From contig NZ_FQXS01000006.1 in assembly GCF_900130015.1 (NCBI RefSeq), positions 1 through 64,000 of the forward strand: a stretch of 64,000 nucleotides of DNA, read 5' to 3'. Numbering within the stretch: the first letter of the stretch is position 1; the number at the start of each line of letters is the position of its first letter. A program made the translations under genes and the position numbers. Below are positions 16,393-22,968 of the stretch, in pieces. Origin of the DNA: Desulfofustis glycolicus DSM 9705 (GTDB taxonomy: Bacteria; Desulfobacterota; Desulfobulbia; Desulfobulbales; Desulfocapsaceae). The notes beneath the pieces were generated by a model. It was not told the DNA's origin and made no database searches. It worked only from the letters and a program-made list of their open reading frames with translations.

Positions 16393-16859
16393 TTGATACC
16401 ATCGAATTACGACAGACCATGGAGGATCACGACAAGGCCTTTGTCGAGGTATCCTTCCTGCTCGATATGTTCGTCGACACCATCGAGACGTTTGTCGGCA
16501 AGTCGACCCCGTCGCTGGCGGTGGCCGCTGGGCGGAAAATGGCGAAGAATATGCCGATCTACCTCGATGAAGCCAACGCTTCACTGGCCTTGAGCGAGAT
16601 GGTTCGGGTTTTTTCCGAGGGTTTTGATATCACCGGCAGTTTTGCCGGCAAAGAGGCGACCATTACCATCGATCACTGCCCGATAAACTCCGTCTGCAAG
16701 GAGCGTAATCTGGCACTCGACGGTCCGACCTGCCAGATGTTTCACTACTATATCGCCGGTATCATGGCCGAACTGACCGGCAGTCCGGCTCGTCCGACGA
16801 CGGTCGAGGCCGGCGACCGCTGTGTGTTCAAGCTGGCGTTCAGCGGCCTGAAGGCGTGA
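16389..16859 (+). CDS. V4R-domain protein, hydrogenase-associated (second copy)
   Basis: The 156-residue product is a distant relative of the first protein of the operon. The layout is the same (AVAAGRKMAKNMPIYLDEAN, then DHCPINSVCKERN, GPTCQMFHYYIAGIMAELTG and AGDRCVFKLAF). Three or four cysteines sit in equivalent places, including an extra C-x5-C pair that could bind metal. It overlaps the ferredoxin stop in an ATGA arrangement, so the two are coupled. V4R proteins elsewhere sense or carry small molecules; here a role as a hydrogenase chaperone, redox sensor or regulator is only inference. Confidence 0.6.
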   Translation: MIDTIELRQTMEDHDKAFVEVSFLLDMFVDTIETFVGKSTPSLAVAAGRKMAKNMPIYLDEANASLALSEMVRVFSEGFDITGSFAGKEATITIDHCPINSVCKERNLALDGPTCQMFHYYIAGIMAELTGSPARPTTVEAGDRCVFKLAFSGLKA

Positions 16860-16861
16860 CG

Positions 16862-17347
16862 ATGCGGACGCTGGTCGTCTGCATCGGCAACGACCTGGTC
16901 GGCGACGACGGCGTCGGGCACGAGATTTTTAGACAATTGAGCAAACGCGCACTGCCGTCCGGCGTGCGCGTTTGCTTGTTGGGCCTTGGCGGGATCGATA
17001 TCATCGACCATCTCGACGGAGAGGAATTGCTGATTGTCGTCGATGCCGTGCAACTCGGCCAGCCCGCCGGAACGGTGCGAGTCCTGCCGTGGGAAGATAT
17101 TCCGGCGAGCGACCTGCGCCCGGTTTCAGGCCACGGCATCGGTATCCGGGAGGCGTTGCAGGTCTGCCGCCGGCTCTATCCAGACAAAGCGGCCCAAAAC
17201 GTCTATCTGGTCGGGGTCGAAGGAAGCTGCTTCAACGAACTCGGCACCGGGTTGACCGATATTGTTCGGCGGGCGGTACCGGAAGCGGTTGGGCGAGTCG
17301 TTGAATTGATCGATAGCGGACCGGTCGATCAGCCTGCTGACCGGTAG
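16862..17347 (+). CDS. Hydrogenase maturation endopeptidase (HyaD/HycI family)
   Basis: The 161-residue protease has the family signature LVVCIGNDLVGDDGVGHEIF, with the acidic metal-sensing residues (Glu/Asp around GDDGVG), IVVDAVQLGQPAGTVRVL, and SGHGIGIREAL with the conserved His. It removes the C-terminal tail of the large subunit once nickel is inserted. The ATG at 16862 is three bases after the previous stop; a GTG at 16856 is an alternative. Its 3' end overlaps the convergent larA-like gene by 19 bases. Co-location with its substrate gene supports the assignment. Confidence 0.9.
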   Translation: MRTLVVCIGNDLVGDDGVGHEIFRQLSKRALPSGVRVCLLGLGGIDIIDHLDGEELLIVVDAVQLGQPAGTVRVLPWEDIPASDLRPVSGHGIGIREALQVCRRLYPDKAAQNVYLVGVEGSCFNELGTGLTDIVRRAVPEAVGRVVELIDSGPVDQPADR

Positions 17348-18615
17348 CGGGGGACCACGTACGGTCCTTCCGGAATGACGGCGATCTCGCTGTCTCCCTG
17401 CCGGTGGACACTTTCCATGATCGCCTCGCGCAGATCGGTGACCGGCTCGATACCGGTTCGGGCCAGATCCCCTTCCGAAAGCCCGGTCGTATAGAGCTGA
17501 ATGGAACCGTGGCGGAGCGGTTTGATGAGCATCTCCGTCTGCCATTCGTCGATCAGGGCCACGCTGCGCCTGGCCAGCATTTTCATGAAGCCGTCTGTGC
17601 CGCGGCGGCAGAACTCCTCCTGGGCGGTGACAAATTCCCCGCTGCCCATGCCTTCCGAGCATTCGCTGGCAATGATGATCGTCCCGCCTTCCTGGAGGAT
17701 GTCCAGCGGGCTGACCATACCTTTGACCGTCTGGTAGTATGTTCGATCAAGCGGATAGCCGCCGGCCGATGTGATGATGGTGCCGAACTTGCGGTCGACG
17801 TCCACCTCGGCATAGCGCCGCATGAACCTTACTGCCTCGAGGTGGCTCGTCTCGATTTCGCCGAAGGTGATCCGGCCGAGCAGCCGTTTGTCGTCGATTG
17901 CCACGTTGACGGCGTAGATTTCGCCGATTCTCCGGATGATCTCGATCTGCGCCTCATGCAGCGGGTTGCCGTCCATCACGCAGTTGACGGCTCGGGGATG
18001 TTCAAGCACGTGCGCCGTGTGGAACGATAAAATGGTGTCCTGGTAGGCGACGCCGGGAGCGACGACCTTGCGGCCGCCGGAGTAGCCGGCCATGAAGTGC
18101 GGTTCGACGAGACCGGTGACCAGGCGCAGATCGGCCTCGACGAAGCGACGGTCGATACCGATCGGGATGCCGGCTGAAGTAACACCGAAATCGACGTGAG
18201 CTTCACGGTCCCGGGCGAAGTGATTCTCGATGCGAATCGAGGAGAAAATTTCATCAGAACCGATTAACTCGCGCAGTTCCTCGCCTTCGTTGGGGCGATG
18301 CAGGCCGGTAGCCACCAGGATCAGAATCTGCTCGTGATCGATACCGGCCTTGATCAGTGTATCGATCAGCGGGGGTAAAAGGCGGCCGTTGGGGACCGGT
18401 CTGGTAATATCACAAATCAGGATACAGGCGTTTTTCCTGCCGCGGGCCAGTTCGGACAGCGGCTTGCACCCTATTGGGTCGGCAAAGGACTGGAGAATCG
18501 GGCCGTCGCCGTCCTCCACAGTCGGCATCGGATACTTGACGATCTCACGAATGCCGATCGATGGCGGCAGGTTGATAGTCAAATCGGATCGGCCGTAGAG
18601 TAAGCTGAATTCCAT
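17329..18615 (-). CDS. LarA-family nickel-pincer racemase/epimerase
   Basis: The 428-residue protein carries all the residues known to hold the nickel-pincer nucleotide in lactate racemase: CDITRPVPN, His106 in TGLHRPNE, His173 and Lys183 in EPHFMAGYSGGRK (Lys forms the covalent cofactor link) and His199 in ILSFHT. It should racemise or epimerise an alpha-hydroxy acid; lactate is only one option, and family members also act on malate, 2-hydroxyglutarate or sugar acids. LarB, LarC and LarE, needed to make the cofactor, are not in the window. It lies downstream of a GntR gene (34 bases) and near hyi and garR, which points to a hydroxy-acid or sugar-acid substrate. Confidence 0.85.
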   Translation of the reverse strand: MEFSLLYGRSDLTINLPPSIGIREIVKYPMPTVEDGDGPILQSFADPIGCKPLSELARGRKNACILICDITRPVPNGRLLPPLIDTLIKAGIDHEQILILVATGLHRPNEGEELRELIGSDEIFSSIRIENHFARDREAHVDFGVTSAGIPIGIDRRFVEADLRLVTGLVEPHFMAGYSGGRKVVAPGVAYQDTILSFHTAHVLEHPRAVNCVMDGNPLHEAQIEIIRRIGEIYAVNVAIDDKRLLGRITFGEIETSHLEAVRFMRRYAEVDVDRKFGTIITSAGGYPLDRTYYQTVKGMVSPLDILQEGGTIIIASECSEGMGSGEFVTAQEEFCRRGTDGFMKMLARRSVALIDEWQTEMLIKPLRHGSIQLYTTGLSEGDLARTGIEPVTDLREAIMESVHRQGDSEIAVIPEGPYVVPRYRSAG

Positions 18616-18649
18616 GGTTTTGTTCCTTGTTAAAAGAGTGCTGCCGTCG

Positions 18650-19357
18650 TCAGCCGTCGGTCAGGATCGCCGTGACGAGACGCTCGGAAGTGGCATGCAG
18701 GTGTGATTTGAGGGCCTGTTCGGCAGTAGCGCCGTTGCCGTGTTCAATGGCCGTGATGATCGTTTCGTGCTGTTCGAAGACCCGGTCGTAGCCCCAACTG
18801 TGCCGGGCCTTTTGTTCCATCCAGCTGCGGATCGGCTGGCGCATTTCCTTCAGGAAACGGATCAGCACACTGTTATGGCAGGCGCCGGCGACGGCCAGAT
18901 GAAAAGCGAGATCCTGAGCGATCGGGGATTCACCGTTTTGAAGAGCAATGCGTAACGAGAGGTGGGCCTCTCGGATTGTTTCCAGATCTTCTGTGGTGGC
19001 GCGCGCCGCAGCCAGCCGGACGATGGTGCATTCCAACTCGAGGCGGGCCTCCACCAATTCCCGGATCTTGTCCCGGCCGATACCGAGAAGGCCGATCGAC
19101 CGGCGCTGATCGCCTGCGGAAAACGGAGCAACATGGGTGCCCTGGCCGGGACGGACGGTGACCAAACCGATCAGGGACAGGGCCCCGACGGCTTCCCTGA
19201 TCGAGCTTCTGCCGACTTGAAACTGCTTCATCAGCTCCGGTTCCGGGGGCAGGCGGTCTCCAGGTTGCCATACGCCTTCGGCAATCATTGACATCAGACG
19301 ATCGGCCACCTGGTCGGCCAATCGCTTGCGGTGCAACGGAACAGTTGTGTCAGCCAT
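18650..19357 (-). CDS. GntR-family (FadR/FCD) transcriptional regulator
   Basis: The 235-residue product has an N-terminal winged helix (LADQVADRLMSMIAEGVWQP and FQVGRSSIREAVGALSLIGL) and a C-terminal all-helical FCD ligand-binding domain. The FCD domain has the metal-binding pattern: Asp/His in AQDLAFHLAVAGACHN and His in EQHETIITAIEHGN and LKSHLHATSER. FCD regulators bind small carboxylates or hydroxy acids. The ATG at 19357 gives a standard N-terminus. The gene is co-directional with the larA-like gene and divergent from hyi-garR, so it probably controls both. A perfect 8-bp inverted repeat in the shared promoter region is a likely operator. Confidence 0.9.
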   Translation of the reverse strand: MADTTVPLHRKRLADQVADRLMSMIAEGVWQPGDRLPPEPELMKQFQVGRSSIREAVGALSLIGLVTVRPGQGTHVAPFSAGDQRRSIGLLGIGRDKIRELVEARLELECTIVRLAAARATTEDLETIREAHLSLRIALQNGESPIAQDLAFHLAVAGACHNSVLIRFLKEMRQPIRSWMEQKARHSWGYDRVFEQHETIITAIEHGNGATAEQALKSHLHATSERLVTAILTDG

Positions 19358-19461
19358 GGTCAAGTCGTTTTTACAGGCCGAGCCGTGTGGACTCCCGGCG
19401 CCGGCGGTTGTCTCCATCCCTGTCGCCGCCGTGCCGGTTGTCGTTCGGCGGGAGTTTTCTG

Positions 19462-19490
19462 TTGACAGCAGACGGAAAGTGCAATAGTGA
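19462..19490 (+). promoter_or_regulatory. Candidate sigma-70 promoter for hyi-garR
   Basis: TTGACA at 19462-19467 is a perfect -35 box. Seventeen bases downstream lies TAGTGA, a weak -10. The start site would fall next to the inverted repeat at 19500-19524, so a bound regulator could block it. Confidence 0.4.
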
Positions 19491-19499
19491 TACGGTAAA

Positions 19500-19524
19500 C
19501 ATCAGATGATATGCTGATCTGATG
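19500..19524. promoter_or_regulatory. Probable GntR/FCD operator
   Basis: The sequence CATCAGAT-N9-ATCTGATG is a perfect 8-bp inverted repeat in the 262-base region between the divergent GntR and hyi starts. It lies just after a TTGACA box. Position and symmetry fit an autoregulated FadR-type repressor site, although it is not the usual TGGT/ACCA core. Confidence 0.5.
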
Positions 19525-19619
19525 GTTTTGCTATTGTAGGACAATCCCGGGCAATATGCAATCGTCAATCGCGGGCATGCCGATGATGCCTGCCGTACGC
19601 TATTAAAAGAGAGAACATT

Positions 19620-20396
19620 ATGCCGAAATTCAGTGCCAATCTGTCCATGCTTTTTCAGGAAGTCGACTTCCTCGAACGCTTTGCCAAGGCGGCTGACAAC
19701 GGATTTTCCGCCGTGGAGTTCATGTTCCCCTATGACTGGCCGGCCGCAGAAGTGGCAGAGCGTTTGCAGCGTCACGGTCTGCGTCAGGTATTGCACAACC
19801 TGCCGGCCGGAAACTGGGGGGCCGGCGAACGCGGTATCGCCTGTCTGCCGGGACGGGAAGGTGAGTTTCAGGACGGGGTGGGCCGGGCTATCGAGTACGC
19901 CAAGGCCTTGCAGTGTCCGCAGCTCAACTGCCTGGCCGGCTTGATGCCCACCGGCGTGGACGCCGAGAAAGTACTCGAGACGTTAACCGCCAATCTGCGT
20001 TTTGCCGCCGAGGCCTTGGCCCGCGAGGAAATCGGACTGCTCATCGAGCCGCTCAACAGCAAGGACATCCCCGGATTTCTGTTGACCACTTCGGCGGAGG
20101 GTTGCCGGGTGATAGATGCGGTCGGTCATGCAAATATCAAGTTGCAATATGACATCTACCACATGCAACGCATGGAGGGTGATCTGGTCAACACCATGAC
20201 GGCGCTGATCGGGCGGATCGGCCATATCCAGCTGGCCGATAATCCCGGTCGTCATGAGCCGGGTAGTGGCGAAATCAATTACGACTATCTTTTCAGAGCA
20301 ATCGACAACCTTGGTTACCAGGGCTGGATCGGTTGCGAATATATTCCGGCGGCGGGCACCGAAGCGGGGCTTGGCTGGCTGGATCCCTATCGTTAA
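19620..20396 (+). CDS. hyi: Hydroxypyruvate isomerase family protein
   Basis: The 258-residue TIM-barrel (xylose isomerase-like, AP endonuclease 2 fold) protein has the Hyi landmarks: FSANLSMLFQEVDFLERF at the start, FMFPYDWPAAEVAERL, IGLLIEPLNSKDIPGF with the metal-ligand Glu, KLQYDIYHMQRMEGD, HIQLADNPGRHEPGSGEINY and GCEYIPAA. It interconverts hydroxypyruvate and tartronate semialdehyde. The next gene, a tartronate semialdehyde reductase homologue, starts 13 bases downstream, which supports the assignment. Glyoxylate carboligase and glycerate kinase are absent locally, so the source of the substrate is unknown. Confidence 0.9.
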   Translation: MPKFSANLSMLFQEVDFLERFAKAADNGFSAVEFMFPYDWPAAEVAERLQRHGLRQVLHNLPAGNWGAGERGIACLPGREGEFQDGVGRAIEYAKALQCPQLNCLAGLMPTGVDAEKVLETLTANLRFAAEALAREEIGLLIEPLNSKDIPGFLLTTSAEGCRVIDAVGHANIKLQYDIYHMQRMEGDLVNTMTALIGRIGHIQLADNPGRHEPGSGEINYDYLFRAIDNLGYQGWIGCEYIPAAGTEAGLGWLDPYR

Positions 20397-20409
20397 CAAG
20401 GAGGAAAAA

Positions 20410-21291
20410 ATGAAAATAGGTTTTCTCGGAACAGGAATCATGGGTGGACCGATGGCCGGCCACCTGCTCGATGCCGGCCACCAGGTCTTTGTCGATGGCT
20501 CCCATACGGTGCCCCCGGCCTTGAAGGAAAAAGGTGCCGTCTTGCACAATTCGGCAAAAGAGGTGGCCGAGGCGGCAGAGGTGATCATTCTGATGGTGCC
20601 TGACACCCCTGACGTGGAGGCGGTTCTTTTCGGTGAAAACGGTGTGGCCGACGGTTTGAGCAGCGGCAAGATCGTCGTGGACATGAGTTCGATCTCGCCG
20701 GTGGAAACCAAAGAGTTTGCCGCCAAGATCAACAAGCAGGGCTGTGATTACCTCGATGCCCCGGTTTCCGGCGGCCAGGTCGGCGCCGAACAGGCGACAT
20801 TGACGATCATGGTCGGTGGTGATCAACAGGTCTTCGACAAGGTCTTGCCCCTTTTCCAGTTGATGGGCAAGAATATCACGCTGGTCGGGGACAACGGAGC
20901 CGGCCAGACCTGCAAGGTGGCAAACCAGATCATCGTCGCCCTGACCATCGAGGCGGTCGGAGAGGCGTTACTCTTCGCCTCCAAGGCCGGGGCCGATCCG
21001 GCCAAGGTTCGCGAGGCGCTGATGGGCGGCTTTGCCTCTTCGAAGATTCTCGAAGTCCATGGCGAGCGGATGATCAAGCGAACCTTCCAGCCGGGGTTTC
21101 GGATCAATCTGCATCAGAAGGATCTCAACCTGGCTTTGGCCAATGCCCGAAAATTGCAGATCGCGCTGCCCAACACGGCCACTGCCCAGGAATTGTTCAA
21201 CGCAGTAGCGGCCCAGGGTGACAGTGGGCTCGATCATTCGGCGATGGTTCTGGCCCTGGAGAAGCTGGCCGAACACAAGGTTAAAGAGTAA
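20410..21291 (+). CDS. garR: 2-hydroxy-3-oxopropionate (tartronate semialdehyde) reductase
   Basis: The 293-residue beta-hydroxyacid dehydrogenase has IGFLGTGIMGGPMAGHLL (NAD(P) fold), MVPDTPDVEAVLF, DYLDAPVSGGQVGAEQATL (substrate-binding motif) and GAGQTCKVANQIIVAL with the catalytic Lys. The YLDAPVSGG signature fits GarR/GlxR, which reduces tartronate semialdehyde to D-glycerate. 3-hydroxyisobutyrate dehydrogenase is a close alternative. The ATG at 20410 has AGGAGG directly upstream. It forms a two-gene operon with hyi. A strong hairpin follows the stop. Confidence 0.87.
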   Translation: MKIGFLGTGIMGGPMAGHLLDAGHQVFVDGSHTVPPALKEKGAVLHNSAKEVAEAAEVIILMVPDTPDVEAVLFGENGVADGLSSGKIVVDMSSISPVETKEFAAKINKQGCDYLDAPVSGGQVGAEQATLTIMVGGDQQVFDKVLPLFQLMGKNITLVGDNGAGQTCKVANQIIVALTIEAVGEALLFASKAGADPAKVREALMGGFASSKILEVHGERMIKRTFQPGFRINLHQKDLNLALANARKLQIALPNTATAQELFNAVAAQGDSGLDHSAMVLALEKLAEHKVKE

Positions 21292-21313
21292 AAAGCAGCG
21301 TCTCGCTGTTCTC

Positions 21314-21351
21314 CGATCATGCAGGCCGCTGTCGCCGTGTCTGCATGATCG
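21314..21351 (+). terminator. Hairpin terminator after garR
   Basis: CGATCATGCAG at 21314-21324 pairs perfectly with CTGCATGATCG at 21341-21351 across a 16-base loop, 22 bases after the garR stop. No long U-tract follows, so it may act as a transcript-end stabiliser rather than a classical intrinsic terminator. Confidence 0.5.
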
Positions 21352-21423
21352 TTGTCCTTTGCCGGTTTTCAGCTCTGCTGTTGTTTCCTTTTCTTCTGCT
21401 CAAGGACCCCGAATAGGGACCGA

Positions 21424-21482
21424 TCAGCCCTTCCGACCATATGGTGCCGATTTGCATTGTTCGTTGTGATGTCCCGTTATGG
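21424..21482 (+). repeat. Dispersed repeat B, copy 2
   Basis: ATCAGCCCTTCCGACCA is followed by GCCGATTTGCATTGTTCGTT and GTGATGTCCCGTTATGG, matching the copy at 3981-4041 in the same orientation. It occupies the 379-base gap between garR and the winged-helix gene; the rest of that gap shows no gene. Confidence 0.65.
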
Positions 21483-21670
21483 AAATTAGCAGAAATTTAT
21501 TTCTGCCGTTAAAGTTATCTGAAGTGAATCTTTGCTTTGCAGTGCCGTCGCTTTTGGTTACAATGATACCTTGAAAAACCATGGATAAACAACGACTTTA
21601 CCTGCAACCAAGGAGCCGGTTTCCTGCTGTCCGATCCGGGGGTCGGCCGGCAGGGCCGAGAGGAGACGGT

Positions 21671-21946
21671 ATGTCGCGAGACAATGATGCAGTTCAGGTT
21701 CTGGCCATTTTGTCGGAAAATCTTGTCAATCCTCAGCCACAGCTGGTTCCCACATCGGCTATTGCCGGCCGTCTGGAATGCGGCGTCAATCAGCTTCGGC
21801 CGCTGCTGAGAACCATGGAGGGGATGGGAGTGATCCAGTCGGACCCGGATCTTCGCTATCACCTGATTACCGCCGAAGGGCTTCGCTGGCTGCGGCAGCG
21901 CCAGCCTGTCCGCATCGGCGGCGAGCCGGCGGTCGGCGCGGCATAA
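21671..21946 (+). CDS. Small winged-helix protein
   Basis: The 91-residue product has a compact helix-turn-helix layout. NPQPQLVPTSAIAGRLECGV, NQLRPLLRTMEGMGVIQSD and a wing-like DLRYHLITAEGLRWLRQ resemble the Mrr/ArsR-like helix arrangement of small regulators. AGAGGAGACGGT precedes the ATG at 21671. No closer family is recognised. It is followed after 60 bases by the GAF-ANTAR antiterminator gene in the same direction, and the two may form a regulatory operon. Confidence 0.65.
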   Translation: MSRDNDAVQVLAILSENLVNPQPQLVPTSAIAGRLECGVNQLRPLLRTMEGMGVIQSDPDLRYHLITAEGLRWLRQRQPVRIGGEPAVGAA

Positions 21947-22006
21947 GCGCTCCCCTGTCGATCGGGCGTGATCGGCGACAGGCATATTGATAACCACCAA
22001 AGAGCG

Positions 22007-22717
22007 ATGAATCAATCGAACCAGCAGACCTATGATAATTATATCAAGGCCCTGATGGACATCAGTCAGGCGATCACCTCGGATCTGTTTCTTGAGGACC
22101 TGTTCAAACTGATCGTCATGGTCACGGCCAAGGTGACCGGGGTGGAGATCTGCTCGCTCTGGCTGGTCGATGAAAATGTCAATCCGCCACTGATCCGGCT
22201 GAAAGCGACCCAGGCACTGGAGCCTGTCTATATCAAGGATCGAGCCCTGCGACTCGATGAAGGGGTGGTCGGCTACGTGGTCTCGACCCAGCGGCCCTAT
22301 GTCATCGAAGATGTATTGCGCAACGAGCGGTTCAAGGAAAAGGAGATGGCCCGCACCCTCGGTCTCGTGTCGATGGTCGGGGTGCCGCTGCAGGGACGGG
22401 AAGACCGGGTAATTGGTGTGCTCAACTGTTTTACCGCCGTCCCGCATCACTTTTCAGAGACCGATATCAATATGTTGACCGCCGTTGCCGGACAGGCGGC
22501 CATTGCCATCCATAACACCGAGTTGATCATCAAAACCAGGGTGGTCGAGCGGGAGTTGCAGACCAGAAAGCAGATAGAGCGGGCCAAAGAGATCCTGATG
22601 GATCGGCGAAAGATCAGCGGCGAGGAGGCCTATCGCTGGATTCAAAAACGAAGCATGGACAGCCGCAAATCAATGCAGGATGTGGCCGAGGCCATTATCC
22701 TCTCCGACGAGTGGTAA
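22007..22717 (+). CDS. GAF-ANTAR transcription antiterminator
   Basis: The 236-residue protein has a GAF domain at residues ~10-180, with ICSLWLVDENVNPPLIRL, LDEGVVGYVVSTQRPYVIED and MVGVPLQGREDRVIGVLN. An ANTAR domain covers the last ~55 residues, with QIERAKEILMDRRKISGEEA, then AYRWIQKRSMDSRKSMQDVA. ANTAR domains bind a pair of RNA stem-loops with hexanucleotide loops and prevent a terminator from forming. Just such a structure lies 110 bases downstream, in the leader of the glutamate synthase-like gene, which is the probable target. The GAF domain presumably senses a small ligand or redox state. The ATG at 22007 is chosen to start the GAF lead-in helix. Confidence 0.88.
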   Translation: MNQSNQQTYDNYIKALMDISQAITSDLFLEDLFKLIVMVTAKVTGVEICSLWLVDENVNPPLIRLKATQALEPVYIKDRALRLDEGVVGYVVSTQRPYVIEDVLRNERFKEKEMARTLGLVSMVGVPLQGREDRVIGVLNCFTAVPHHFSETDINMLTAVAGQAAIAIHNTELIIKTRVVERELQTRKQIERAKEILMDRRKISGEEAYRWIQKRSMDSRKSMQDVAEAIILSDEW

Positions 22718-22773
22718 CTGATGCCGGCCAGCTTGGCGGTGGCTCGGGCGAACCGATAATCAACACTTTTTTA

Positions 22774-22802
22774 TTGACAAGGTAATTCAGTCCAGCTAAA
22801 AA
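22774..22802 (+). promoter_or_regulatory. Promoter of the ANTAR-controlled leader
   Basis: TTGACA at 22774-22779 is followed, 17 bases later, by TAAAAA at 22797-22802. The predicted start lies about 20 bases upstream of the first hexaloop stem at 22828, which leaves a short leader RNA. Confidence 0.5.
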
Positions 22803-22827
22803 ACTGGCTGACTATTGATGCTCGGTC

Positions 22828-22875
22828 ATTCGTACAACGGCGTACGGATCGGCCGGGGAGAAGACAACGGTGTCT
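22828..22875 (+). ncRNA. ANTAR two-hexaloop antitermination element
   Basis: Stem P1 (22828-22849) has eight pairs, ATTCGTAC against GTACGGAT with one U-G, closing the loop AACGGC. Stem P2 (22862-22875) has AGAC against GTCT closing AACGGT. Both loops have A at position 1 and G at position 4, the hallmark of ANTAR-binding RNA. The P2 3' arm and part of its loop are also the 5' arm of the terminator at 22869-22900, so binding P2 excludes the terminator. The GAF-ANTAR gene immediately upstream is the likely partner. Confidence 0.8.
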
Positions 22876-22907
22876 GATTTCCCTTTCGGGGACAGACGCC
22901 TTTTTTT
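22869..22907 (+). terminator. Intrinsic terminator in the leader of the glutamate synthase-like gene
   Basis: GGTGTCTG at 22869-22876 pairs with CAGACGCC at 22893-22900 (eight pairs). Inside, TCCC pairs with GGGA. Seven T residues follow. It lies 60 bases before the next start codon and overlaps ANTAR stem P2, so it is a regulated attenuator and not the end of the upstream gene. Confidence 0.85.
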
Positions 22908-22968
22908 ATGCGGACTAACCGCCGTCGGCACTGTCCTCGGGATGAACGAATATACGAAGGAGACAGTG

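Noticed and set aside
22870-22968. Longer N-terminus for the glutamate synthase-like protein starting in the leader
   Set aside because: The frame runs through the terminator hairpin, and a strong AAGGAG precedes the ATG at 22969.
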